From: JAUNSR01 sp036655755
GTDB taxonomy: Bacteria > Bacteroidota > Bacteroidia > Bacteroidales > JAUNSR01
Length of the DNA: 30,056 nt
Direction: 5' to 3'
Assembly (NCBI GenBank): GCA_036655755.1
Contig: JAVVPN010000033.1
Span: 1-30,056, forward strand
Of this stretch, positions 1-7,016 are shown piece after piece; position 1 is the stretch's first letter, and every line of letters starts with the position of its first letter. Position numbers and translations under genes: made by a program. The notes beneath the pieces were generated by a model, which was given only the letters and a program-made list of their open reading frames with translations, ran no database searches and was not told where the DNA came from.

Positions 1-2
1 CT

Positions 3-1343
3 CCTCCTGATTGGGAAACTGACGGAAATGATCCGAGCGAAATTAAGGATTGTCCGGAAATCAGTACTGTAAAAGACTATATTGCCGCAAAACGTCTTTA
101 TGCGAATGTTGGGATAACTTACCAGATTGGTTCTCACCCACAAGGCAAGGCAAATGATGTGTTTACAGTTAAGCTTGAAAAATTCGGAAACGGCGATATT
201 ATTCTTGAACCGATTATCCTTCCTATCGGATCTCATCAGATGACAAGTTTTGAAATCATTGATGACAAGGGGAATGCAGATCCATCTGACGACCAGATGA
301 TTTATTCGGGTGTTGGTAACACAAGTAAGTATGCTACTTTCGTAGACTTTGCCCACCAATTACCAAGATGTATAAAACTAACAGCTGAAGACAAACTTCA
401 GAAAAGAACGGACCCGATGACTGTATTGTGTGCAGTTAATGCATTGGCAGCCGACTTCGGTTTTGTAAAATGGGAAACTAACTTTATCAAAGTTTATAAG
501 ATTCCGTTCCATGTAAACAAATGTGATCTTTATAACGGTCATACAGTAGCTGCTACAACAGTACGCGTATATAAAGGAACAACAGGTGGAGTTCGTCCGG
601 TAAATCCTATTTACACCAATTCTATTCCGTTGAATAGCACAACCATGAATGCTTACATGATCTCTGACGACATGAGCATTGATGATGCAAACGAATATTA
701 CTGGATTGAAATCGTAGACAATGCTACAAGCAATTTGATTGATTTACTGGAAGGTACTATTACTCAATTAAAGAATCCTGGAACTCATCCAAAATGGGAC
801 CCTATCTATGAATTTATCCACTACGAAATCGACGGATGTACAGGTTGCGATGGCTATCCAAATGCAACAACTTGGGCCGGCGAAACATTTGAAGGAAAAA
901 GTATTGCTGATCTATTAGATGAAGGATGGCAAAATCTTATTTATAAAGATCTCTTCGGACACCCAATATGGGATATGGTATCTCATGGAGAATTAAAAAT
1001 CCGTCAGGAAAAATGTAGCCGTACTATTGCAACGCCGGTATTCTATATCGCAAAAGCCGGTAAATTCTGTATCGAAGGTGACGTTAAAAACATTGCTATC
1101 GAATTAATTCCTGCAACTCAACCGGTTTATTTCGGTGAAGACGACGCTGCCGATTACTTATTCAACAATAAACCTGGTTGCGAAAAACCTAAAAAAGAAT
1201 GTATTGAAATTTGTGAGCCTGGTTGCTACCGCATCCAGATGACAATCGACGGAACTTGCTGCCCAATCCTTAATCCAGAATGGGTTAATCTTGAAAAAGT
1301 TACTTTAACAAGAATGCAAAGCTGCGAAGAACAGCCTCGTTAA
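3..1343 (+). CDS. Unrecognised cysteine-rich protein, 5' end outside the window
   Basis: The reading frame is open from the left edge, so this is the last 446 residues of a longer protein. A GTG at 159 lies inside the open frame and should not be taken as the start. I do not recognise the family. The visible part is acidic and rich in Asn, Asp, Thr and aromatic residues, as in extracytoplasmic beta-rich proteins. It has a CTGCDG motif in the middle and at least eight cysteines in the last 110 residues, including a CC pair and PGC motifs. No membrane segment and no obvious type IX C-terminal sorting domain is visible. The gene ends at a shared terminator facing the minus-strand operon. A surface or secreted structural protein is possible, but this is inference from composition only. 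Confidence 0.8.
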   Translation, partial: PPDWETDGNDPSEIKDCPEISTVKDYIAAKRLYANVGITYQIGSHPQGKANDVFTVKLEKFGNGDIILEPIILPIGSHQMTSFEIIDDKGNADPSDDQMIYSGVGNTSKYATFVDFAHQLPRCIKLTAEDKLQKRTDPMTVLCAVNALAADFGFVKWETNFIKVYKIPFHVNKCDLYNGHTVAATTVRVYKGTTGGVRPVNPIYTNSIPLNSTTMNAYMISDDMSIDDANEYYWIEIVDNATSNLIDLLEGTITQLKNPGTHPKWDPIYEFIHYEIDGCTGCDGYPNATTWAGETFEGKSIADLLDEGWQNLIYKDLFGHPIWDMVSHGELKIRQEKCSRTIATPVFYIAKAGKFCIEGDVKNIAIELIPATQPVYFGEDDAADYLFNNKPGCEKPKKECIEICEPGCYRIQMTIDGTCCPILNPEWVNLEKVTLTRMQSCEEQPR

Positions 1344-1367
1344 GCTACGGCGGAAAATAAAAATACA

Positions 1368-1402
1368 AGAGAAGGATGCCATCTGGCACCCTTCTCTTTT
1401 TT
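1368..1402. terminator. Bidirectional intrinsic terminator between convergent genes
   Basis: A 13-bp stem (arms 1368-1380 and 1385-1397, one A/C mismatch) with an ATCT loop is followed by six T on the plus strand. On the minus strand the arm is followed by TGTATTTTTATTT. It can serve both the partial gene on the left and the sigma-factor operon arriving from the right. Confidence 0.85.
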
Positions 1403-1459
1403 AAAATAGTATTGCAAAACAAATAGATTACCTAGGTAAATACGAAAGAGGCGGGCGGA

Positions 1460-2176
1460 TTATTGGTTTTTCCCTAACTCAAATGGAAGCACGAAAGTTG
1501 AGTCAGATAAAAAGCCTTTAACCCTTTGTTCGTAATTTTTAGAATGAAAGGTCAAATGAATATAACCTTTCTCGGGAAGGTTTTCCAGTTCGATAGTTTC
1601 AATAAAACGAGACTCGCGACCGGACGTGGTATTTGCTGTATAGCCTGCTTTAAAGGTATAAAATAGTGTATCTTGTTTCATTCCGGTATATACCAGATTG
1701 AGTTTTGGTTCGGCTGTCGACGGTATTGAGAAAAACAGATTCAGGTAATTGCGTTTAATTGTTGTCTGTTCCAGATAAGGTGCATAAAAATAATCGAGCT
1801 GATCATTCGGTAGTTTATCGGTACCTTCATTTGCTACCACAGGAGTATAAAGAGTCATTTTTTCATAAATCAGATTCGTTATCTCATAAGGATGGGCCTG
1901 CGAACCATCTGCTCCGGATGGTTGCTGATCATAATTAATTTCAAAGTAGCGGAAATAAAGACGGTCTCCCAACTCTAATTTCTTATCCGATCGATCTAAT
2001 GCAAGAGATGTGTAATACTTTACACCTCCATCTAGCTCAACCAAACATGTATTTTCGGTGTCAACAACAGTTGCGATAAAGTCTGTACAAAGACGGATTG
2101 AATCATTATCTTTATTACATCCGGCAAACAAAAAAACAGATAACAGAGAAAGAATAAATATCTTTTTCATATACAT
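1460..2176 (-). CDS. NigD-like lipoprotein
   Basis: This 238-residue protein is predicted to be an envelope lipoprotein. The signal peptide begins MYMKKIF, with MKK at 2170 as an equally likely start. It ends at an FAGC lipobox, and the mature N-terminus CNKDND is lysine/acidic, as in Bacteroidota lipoproteins exported to the cell surface. The rest fits the NigD-like layout: a small OB-type beta domain (around residues 30-100, with the pattern VVDTENTCLVELDGG) followed by a beta-sandwich ending in a phenylalanine-rich strand. NigD-type proteins are known from a Bacteroides nig operon, but their biochemical role is not established. It is the last gene of the operon, 26 bp after the barrel protein, so it is probably controlled by the same sigma factor. 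The family assignment is from overall pattern, not a search. Confidence 0.72.
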   Translation of the reverse strand: MYMKKIFILSLLSVFLFAGCNKDNDSIRLCTDFIATVVDTENTCLVELDGGVKYYTSLALDRSDKKLELGDRLYFRYFEINYDQQPSGADGSQAHPYEITNLIYEKMTLYTPVVANEGTDKLPNDQLDYFYAPYLEQTTIKRNYLNLFFSIPSTAEPKLNLVYTGMKQDTLFYTFKAGYTANTTSGRESRFIETIELENLPEKGYIHLTFHSKNYEQRVKGFLSDSTFVLPFELGKNQ

Positions 2177-2202
2177 ATAAATTAAAAAGGTTTGAAAGAG
2201 AA

Positions 2203-3372
2203 TTAAAATAAAGTACGTATTCCGAAATTCATATTAAAAGTAAGTTGGTCGTCGGTCCATCGCATATGCAAATCCCCTTTTGACCAATATTTCATCAAAG
2301 CAGGTTCAAAATAAAATTCGCAATTCCTAAAAAGGCGTAAAGCGGCCCCCACCTTAATTCCTGTCCCCCAGACAGGCTCTTTCTGGCGAAAGTCGGACTT
2401 TATTTTTTTTCCAGAGAATTCAATACGCTGGTCCGCCTTTAAGTTTAGGTTGATTTCGGCTCCGGCTCCGGCATAAAGTCGATAAAAATCGTTACCCGCA
2501 AACTGACAGATGAGATTAACAGGGACTCCCATAAAATGGAGCTTCTGCACACCTTTGACGGATGCCCCATCCATGCGGGTGAAATCAGAATGGTGGTAAG
2601 AATAGGTTATACCGGTTTCAACCGACAACATCCGAAAAAAAGAAAAGCTTCCACTCACACCAACCTTTACAGGTAAACGGTGATTAAATCCTGAGATTCG
2701 ATTCTTATCAAAACCACTTCGCAAACGACCATCAGCATCAATTGCCAGTTGTACCGGACGATATGCTGCATATGATATAACCGGAGAGATATTTCCTTTT
2801 TTTGCGCCAAACGTAAAATTAGACGCGATTACACCAACTGAAAAATCGCTTTTCCTACGTGTCTTTTGGGATGCCGAATAGATATTCCGCCCATAATCAT
2901 GCTTGGAATAATTTTGATCTGAAGGCATTGCGTTTCTTTTGGCGATAAATCCTGGACTAACCGGCTGGTCTTTGTCGGAAACTTCAACCTCAGAGGAAAA
3001 TGTATGGATATCCTCTTCAACAGAGGTTAGAGGCTCAGAGCAGTGTGCCAGCAACGCAGGATAAATCGTTGAGGACATCAAAACTTCTTCGCTATCCGAA
3101 TTTAACGGAGCAACCTCTGTCGGAACCGAATTGACCGGTAATTGCGAATGCAAATCTTCTGAAGGAAAAGGCTGAATAAATAAGTTCGTCAGCCAACCAC
3201 AAGTACCCAATATTAATATGGCAGCTACGGCAATACGCCAGAAGGATACGCGCGAAGACGGGTGAAGTAATTTTACCTCCACCTCCTCCCAATCCGGAAT
3301 ATCGCCGGCCCATTCGTAGTTGACCAGTTTTTTTCTGAAAAGTTCGTCTGTTTTATCTTTCCGCATATTCAT
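2203..3372 (-). CDS. Membrane-anchored protein with C-terminal outer-membrane beta-barrel (putative anti-sigma/sensor)
   Basis: The 389-residue protein has three parts. Residues 1-43 are charged and presumably cytoplasmic (DELFRKKL, DWEEVEVKLL). Residues 44-66 form one transmembrane helix (FWRIAVAAILILGTCGWL). After a low-complexity Ser/Glu/Pro linker (67-174), residues 175-389 are an alternating beta-strand region typical of the OMP_b-brl/PorT-like barrels, ending in an aromatic residue (GIRTLF). Its start overlaps the 3' end of the sigma gene by 20 bp (14 bp if MRK is the start), so the two are translationally coupled. Small membrane partners encoded directly after ECF sigma genes are usually anti-sigma factors. 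I infer that the N-terminus may bind the sigma factor and the barrel may sense or report outer-membrane state. No zinc-binding HxxxCxxC motif is present. A plain barrel with an uncleaved N-terminal anchor is the alternative. Confidence 0.75.
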   Translation of the reverse strand: MNMRKDKTDELFRKKLVNYEWAGDIPDWEEVEVKLLHPSSRVSFWRIAVAAILILGTCGWLTNLFIQPFPSEDLHSQLPVNSVPTEVAPLNSDSEEVLMSSTIYPALLAHCSEPLTSVEEDIHTFSSEVEVSDKDQPVSPGFIAKRNAMPSDQNYSKHDYGRNIYSASQKTRRKSDFSVGVIASNFTFGAKKGNISPVISYAAYRPVQLAIDADGRLRSGFDKNRISGFNHRLPVKVGVSGSFSFFRMLSVETGITYSYHHSDFTRMDGASVKGVQKLHFMGVPVNLICQFAGNDFYRLYAGAGAEINLNLKADQRIEFSGKKIKSDFRQKEPVWGTGIKVGAALRLFRNCEFYFEPALMKYWSKGDLHMRWTDDQLTFNMNFGIRTLF

Positions 3373-3919
3373 ATTGACATCCGTATTCAGCTAAAATAAT
3401 TTGTTGTAAATGTTTACGAGCCCTGCTGTATTGAGAGCGGGAGCATCCCTCCGATATATTCAGCATTTGTGCGATTTCCTGATGATTATACCCTTCTATC
3501 GCATAAAGGTTGAAAACGGTTCGAAAACCGGGAGGCAACGATTCGATTATTTTCATCAGATCCTGCGCCGACAAAGTGTCCAGCACAGAAAAATCTGTCG
3601 AAAAAGAGGATTCATAAAGAGTAAGATCGGTTACTTCGGTAAATAAAACCGCTTTACGAAGATATTGCAAAGCCGTATTCACCATAATACGCCGTATCCA
3701 GCCTTCGAAAGAACCGGCCCCGTTAAAACTATCGAGATGTGTAAATACCGTTACAAACCCCTCCTGCAATAAGTCACGGGCAGTTTCCACATCCGCAGTA
3801 TAGCGCATGCAAACTCCCATCATCTTACGCGCATACAGATTATAAAGCGCCTTCTGCGCTCCCGGGTTTTTCTGTCGGCACTTCTCAATAAGCTCTGTCT
3901 CGGTCATTCTGCTTTTCAC
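3353..3919 (-). CDS. ECF-type RNA polymerase sigma-70 factor
   Basis: The 188-residue protein has the two-domain ECF layout. Region 2 (about 25-90) contains DLLQEGFVTVFTHLDSF and the promoter-melting stretch FEGWIRRIMVNTALQYLRK. Region 4 (about 124-174) contains LPPGFRTVFNLYAIEGYNHQEIAQML, a helix-turn-helix that would bind the -35 element. A second in-frame Met (MTETE) at 3907 is also a possible start. It is the first gene of an operon with the anchored barrel protein, which overlaps its stop, and the NigD-like lipoprotein. That context suggests a dedicated sigma/regulator pair acting on envelope functions. An exact TAnnTTTG -7 element lies 39 bp upstream of the start, and an inverted repeat covers the predicted transcription start. 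The target genes cannot be told from this window. Confidence 0.93.
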   Translation of the reverse strand: MKSRMTETELIEKCRQKNPGAQKALYNLYARKMMGVCMRYTADVETARDLLQEGFVTVFTHLDSFNGAGSFEGWIRRIMVNTALQYLRKAVLFTEVTDLTLYESSFSTDFSVLDTLSAQDLMKIIESLPPGFRTVFNLYAIEGYNHQEIAQMLNISEGCSRSQYSRARKHLQQIILAEYGCQYEYAER

Positions 3920-3934
3920 ATATTCTCTTTAGAA

Positions 3935-3956
3935 GGCTCTCTGTATCAGAGATGCC
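3935..3956 (-). promoter_or_regulatory. Inverted repeat at the sigma-operon transcription start
   Basis: On the minus strand GGCaTCTCTG-ATA-CAGAGAGCC forms nine base pairs with one bulged A. It spans the position (about 3951-3953) where transcription from the -7 box at 3958-3965 should begin. It could be an operator at +1 or a 5' leader hairpin. Confidence 0.45.
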
Positions 3957-3957
3957 A

Positions 3958-3965
3958 CAAAAATA
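3958..3965 (-). promoter_or_regulatory. Bacteroides-type -7 element of the sigma-factor operon
   Basis: The minus strand reads TATTTTTG, an exact match to TAnnTTTG, 39 bp ahead of the sigma-factor ATG. No convincing -33 TTTG is present at the usual 19-21 bp spacing. Confidence 0.5.
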
Positions 3966-4082
3966 GTTTTCGTTGCACCAAATACGTTTAATTTAACTAT
4001 TTTAAACCCATATTATTTCTACTAACTGAATGATTAAAGTGGTTTTAGGAAAGAGGCTCGTATAAATATGAAACTTCTTTCG

Positions 4083-4090
4083 TACCTTTG
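4083..4090 (+). promoter_or_regulatory. -7 promoter element of cysE
   Basis: TACCTTTG matches the Bacteroides -7 consensus exactly and is followed by CGG. It lies inside the first 17 codons of the longest reading of cysE. Transcription should start near 4096, about 20 bp before the ATG at 4116, so the upstream ATG at 4068 would not be on the mRNA. No good -33 box was seen. Confidence 0.6.
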
Positions 4091-4115
4091 CGGTCTAAAG
4101 AAAATATTGAAGAAT

Positions 4116-5021
4116 ATGGGGCTGCATAATTATTCCCACGTCATTACGAAGACGGTGGACGAACTCTCGGAGAGAGATTCCTATCAAGGACTTTGCCACC
4201 AACACAGAGACGGTGAACCCTTTCCATCAGGAGAAGTACTGACTGAAATTATCGCGATAGCCCGCTCCATCCTTTTTCCGGGATTCTACGGAAAATCCAT
4301 TATCAATACGAATACCATACGTTACCATTTGGGTGTAAACACAGAACGTTTGTTTGAATTGTTGTTCGAACAAATTCTGGCCGGTTTATGCTTCGAATGT
4401 GAATGTTCGGAAAAAAGAGAGCATGATTTCCCGGCATTGCGGGAGGAAGCGCTTGAAAAGGCAGCTGAGTTTATCTCCTACCTGCCGGAATTACGAACAA
4501 TTCTTGCCACCGATGTTGAAGCGGCGTTTTATAACGACCCGGCAGCACATAGTCATGCGGAAGTAATTTTTTGCTATCCGGGATTACGGGCCATTTGTAA
4601 TTATCGTATCGCACATAAGCTTCTTGAACTGGAAGTGCCGATCATTCCCCGCATGATCAGCGAGATGGCGCACTCAGAAACGGGGATCGATATCCATCCG
4701 GGAGCGCGTATCGGACTTTCCTTTACGATCGATCATGGTACCGGAGTGGTAATCGGAGCAACCGCCATCATCGGCAACCATGTAACACTCTATCAGGGTG
4801 TAACGTTGGGAGCGCGCAATTTCCCTCTTGATGAAAATGGAAATCCGATTAAAGGAATTGATCGTCATCCGATTATCGGAAACGATGTTGTTATCTATTC
4901 GAATGCAACCATTTTGGGGCGCGTAACAATCGGAGACGGAGCAATTATCGGCGGAAATATCTGGGTAACCCAGGATGTAGCGCCGGGAACGCGCATTCTG
5001 CAATCCAAACCAAAAAAATAA
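4116..5021 (+). CDS. cysE: Serine O-acetyltransferase
   Basis: The product transfers acetyl from acetyl-CoA to L-serine to give O-acetylserine, the first step of cysteine synthesis in the cytoplasm. A helical N-terminal domain (to about residue 180) is followed by a left-handed beta-helix of hexapeptide repeats. Counted from the ATG at 4116 (301 residues), the catalytic residues known from E. coli CysE are in place. They are Asp192 in GIDIHPGA, His207 in IDHGTG and His251 in IDRHP. The protein ends GTRILQSKPKK, without the long C-terminal extension of enteric CysE. I chose 4116 over the ATG at 4068 because a TACCTTTG promoter element sits between them. The methyltransferase follows 48 bp later on the same strand. 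Family membership is near certain; the start is inference. Confidence 0.92.
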   Translation: MGLHNYSHVITKTVDELSERDSYQGLCHQHRDGEPFPSGEVLTEIIAIARSILFPGFYGKSIINTNTIRYHLGVNTERLFELLFEQILAGLCFECECSEKREHDFPALREEALEKAAEFISYLPELRTILATDVEAAFYNDPAAHSHAEVIFCYPGLRAICNYRIAHKLLELEVPIIPRMISEMAHSETGIDIHPGARIGLSFTIDHGTGVVIGATAIIGNHVTLYQGVTLGARNFPLDENGNPIKGIDRHPIIGNDVVIYSNATILGRVTIGDGAIIGGNIWVTQDVAPGTRILQSKPKK

Positions 5022-5069
5022 AACAAAACATACCGGGAGAATTTACTCCTTTTAATAAACGATTTAGAG

Positions 5070-6830
5070 GTGAATACTGAAAAATTTGAAATGATTGCCA
5101 AAACGTTCCAGGGATTGGAAGATGTACTGGCGCAAGAGATTATTGCCCTTGGAGGTGAAGAGGTTGAACAAGGTAAACGAATGGTATCTTTTATTGGTGA
5201 TAAAGAGTTGATGTATAAGGCTAACCTACACCTTCGCACAGCTTTGCGCATTCTGAAACCAATACAAACATTTACGGCATCGAACACAGACGAAGTATAT
5301 GATTTTCTGAAAACAATCAAATGGGAAAATTATATCGCTGCGGATCAGACAATTTCGATTGATTCGGTAGTATTCTCCGACAATTTCCGCCACTCAAAAT
5401 TTGTTACATATCGTGCTAAAGATGCGATTGTAGATTATTTCCAGGAGAAAGCAGGAAAACGTCCGTCAGTACGTATTACAAATGCCGATTTGGCTCTAAA
5501 CCTACATATCTCCGGGCATACTTGTACCCTTTCACTAGACTCTTCCGGCGAATCGCTACACAAACGCGGTTACCGTGTGGATCAGACAGAAGCTCCTTTG
5601 AATGAAGTATTGGCAGCCGGTATGATTCTGAAATCGGGATGGAAAGGCGAAAAGAACTTCCTTGACCCAATGTGTGGATCAGGAACCCTGTTGATTGAAG
5701 CGGCAATGATCGCTACCAACACTCCTCCGGGTGTATATCGTCAGGGATTCGCTTTCGAAAAATGGAAAGATTACGATTCTGAACTGTTTGATCGTCTTTA
5801 TAATGACGAATCGGGCGAACGTGAATTCGACTTCAGAATTTACGGATCGGATATCTCTCCGAAAGCAATTGAAATTGCCAGAGAAAATATCAAATCGGCC
5901 GGTCTTTCAAGATGTGTCAATCTGAGAGTAATGCCTTTCCAGCAATATACTGAAGAAACAGCTCCGAAAGATGCGACTATGATTATGAATCCGCCTTATG
6001 GTGAACGAATCTCTTCGCGCGATATCCTTTCATTATATGAAATGATCGGTTCTACTTTGAAACATCAGTTCAAAGGATACGACGCATGGATTTTGAGCTA
6101 TCGTGAAGAGTGTTTCGAAAAAATCGGATTGAAACCATCGGTTAAATTCGACTTGATGAACGGGGGTCTGGATTGTGAATTCCGCAAATATGAAATTTTT
6201 GCAGGTAAACTGAAAGAATTTAAATCTGAAGGTGGCGAATTCTCGAAAGATGAGAAATTCCTTGAAATTCCGGAAGGAACCAATTATAAAAAACGCGAAC
6301 TGCGCAAGGAGCGTTTCACCGACTTTAAAGCAGGGAATGGCAGAGGTCGCCGTGATGATAAACCGGCAGGAAAAGGTCGTCCGGTAGGTCGCCGCGAAAG
6401 CACATTCAAAAAATTCGGAGACGCACCGACTGAACGTCGTCCGCGCACCGAAGGATTTGAGCGTCGCCCACGTCCGGAAGGAGCTGAACGCCGTCCGCGC
6501 ACCGAAGGATTCGAGCGTCGTCCTCGTCCGGAAGGAGCTGAACGTCGTCCGCGCACCGAAGGGTTCGAGCGCCGTCCTCGCACAGAGGGATTTGAGCGTC
6601 GTCCGCGTCCGGAAGGAGCAGAACGCCGTCCACGCACTGAAGGTTTCGACCGTTCTCAGTCTAAATACGATCAATCGGGTAACTTCCGCCGAAATTCCGA
6701 AGGAAAACTGGAGCTTCGTACTGACGGAGAATTCAAGCCTCGTGGCGAACGTACCTTTAATCCGAACCGCCCTATGTATATTCCGGGCCGTGACGAAAAA
6801 GGATCTGAAAATACAAATCGCGAAGATTAA
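5070..6830 (+). CDS. THUMP-domain class I RNA methyltransferase (RlmL/COG0116 type) with repeat tail
   Basis: The product is a SAM-dependent RNA guanine/adenine-N2/N6-type methyltransferase resembling the N-terminal half of E. coli RlmKL. A THUMP RNA-binding domain occupies about residues 50-155. The Rossmann methyltransferase follows, with SAM motif LDPMCGSGT (Asp199) and catalytic motif IV NPPY (307-310), the N/D-P-P-Y/F signature of amino-N methyltransferases. After about residue 395 the protein becomes a strongly basic, disordered tail. It includes eight tandem 9-residue repeats ERRPR(T/P)EG(F/A) at 455-526, probably an RNA- or ribosome-contact segment. The start is a GTG at 5070 (MNTEKFEMIAK); the ATG at 5091 (MIAKTFQ) is an alternative. 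The exact target nucleotide is unknown. A terminator follows the gene. Confidence 0.9.
   Translation: MNTEKFEMIAKTFQGLEDVLAQEIIALGGEEVEQGKRMVSFIGDKELMYKANLHLRTALRILKPIQTFTASNTDEVYDFLKTIKWENYIAADQTISIDSVVFSDNFRHSKFVTYRAKDAIVDYFQEKAGKRPSVRITNADLALNLHISGHTCTLSLDSSGESLHKRGYRVDQTEAPLNEVLAAGMILKSGWKGEKNFLDPMCGSGTLLIEAAMIATNTPPGVYRQGFAFEKWKDYDSELFDRLYNDESGEREFDFRIYGSDISPKAIEIARENIKSAGLSRCVNLRVMPFQQYTEETAPKDATMIMNPPYGERISSRDILSLYEMIGSTLKHQFKGYDAWILSYREECFEKIGLKPSVKFDLMNGGLDCEFRKYEIFAGKLKEFKSEGGEFSKDEKFLEIPEGTNYKKRELRKERFTDFKAGNGRGRRDDKPAGKGRPVGRRESTFKKFGDAPTERRPRTEGFERRPRPEGAERRPRTEGFERRPRPEGAERRPRTEGFERRPRTEGFERRPRPEGAERRPRTEGFDRSQSKYDQSGNFRRNSEGKLELRTDGEFKPRGERTFNPNRPMYIPGRDEKGSENTNRED
6432..6647 (+). 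repeat. Eight tandem 27-bp coding repeats in the methyltransferase tail
   Basis: Eight in-frame 27-bp units encode ERRPRTEGF (F type) or ERRPRPEGA (A type) in the order F A F A F F A F. Third-position differences between units (cgt/cgc, ccg/cct/cca) show the array is not brand new. The F-A alternation suggests expansion by 54-bp dimers with one F unit extra. Confidence 0.95.
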
Positions 6831-6838
6831 TAAAGATC

Positions 6839-6888
6839 AGCGCTCTGACGAAGGGATTATCCTTTGTCAGAGCGCTTTTTGTTTTTTA
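6839..6888 (+). terminator. Intrinsic terminator of the methyltransferase gene
   Basis: A 16-bp stem (6839-6854 with 6861-6876, one G-T wobble) with a GATTAT loop is followed by TTTTTGTTTTTT. Confidence 0.93.
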
Positions 6889-6889
6889 T

Positions 6890-6897
6890 TATCTTTA
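6890..6897 (+). promoter_or_regulatory. Possible -7 element for the DPP4 operon
   Basis: TATCTTTA differs from TAnnTTTG only in the last base and directly follows the terminator. If used, it gives a leader of about 110 nt containing the hairpins listed at 6953-6988. Confidence 0.3.
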
Positions 6898-6952
6898 CCC
6901 CCGTAAAATATTTTTTTATAAATGACATCGCCATAACTCGCCTAAAGTTGAG

Positions 6953-6988
6953 ATACCGAACATGCGGTATATAAATGGCGCATTTATA
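6953..6988 (+). promoter_or_regulatory. Two abutting inverted repeats upstream of DPP4
   Basis: ATACCG-AACATG-CGGTAT (6953-6970) abuts TATAAATG-GCG-CATTTATA (6970-6988). Both are perfect. They lie 29-64 bp before the DPP4 ATG and could be operators or leader hairpins. Confidence 0.5.
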
Positions 6989-7016
6989 CTTTAATGTGAA
7001 ATATAGATTATAATAA

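Noticed and set aside
1428..1439. Palindrome TTACCTAGGTAA after the left convergent terminator
   Set aside because: A perfect 12-bp palindrome, but alone, unrepeated in the window and not near any promoter; chance cannot be excluded.
5035..5053. Short hairpin GGGAG-AATTTA-CTCCT with four T after cysE
   Set aside because: The stem has only five pairs including a wobble; too weak to call a terminator, and cysE may read through into the methyltransferase gene.
6033..6674. Several long frames on both strands over the methyltransferase tail
   Set aside because: The 27-bp repeat lacks stops in most frames, so all frames stay open; only the THUMP/methyltransferase frame is coherent.
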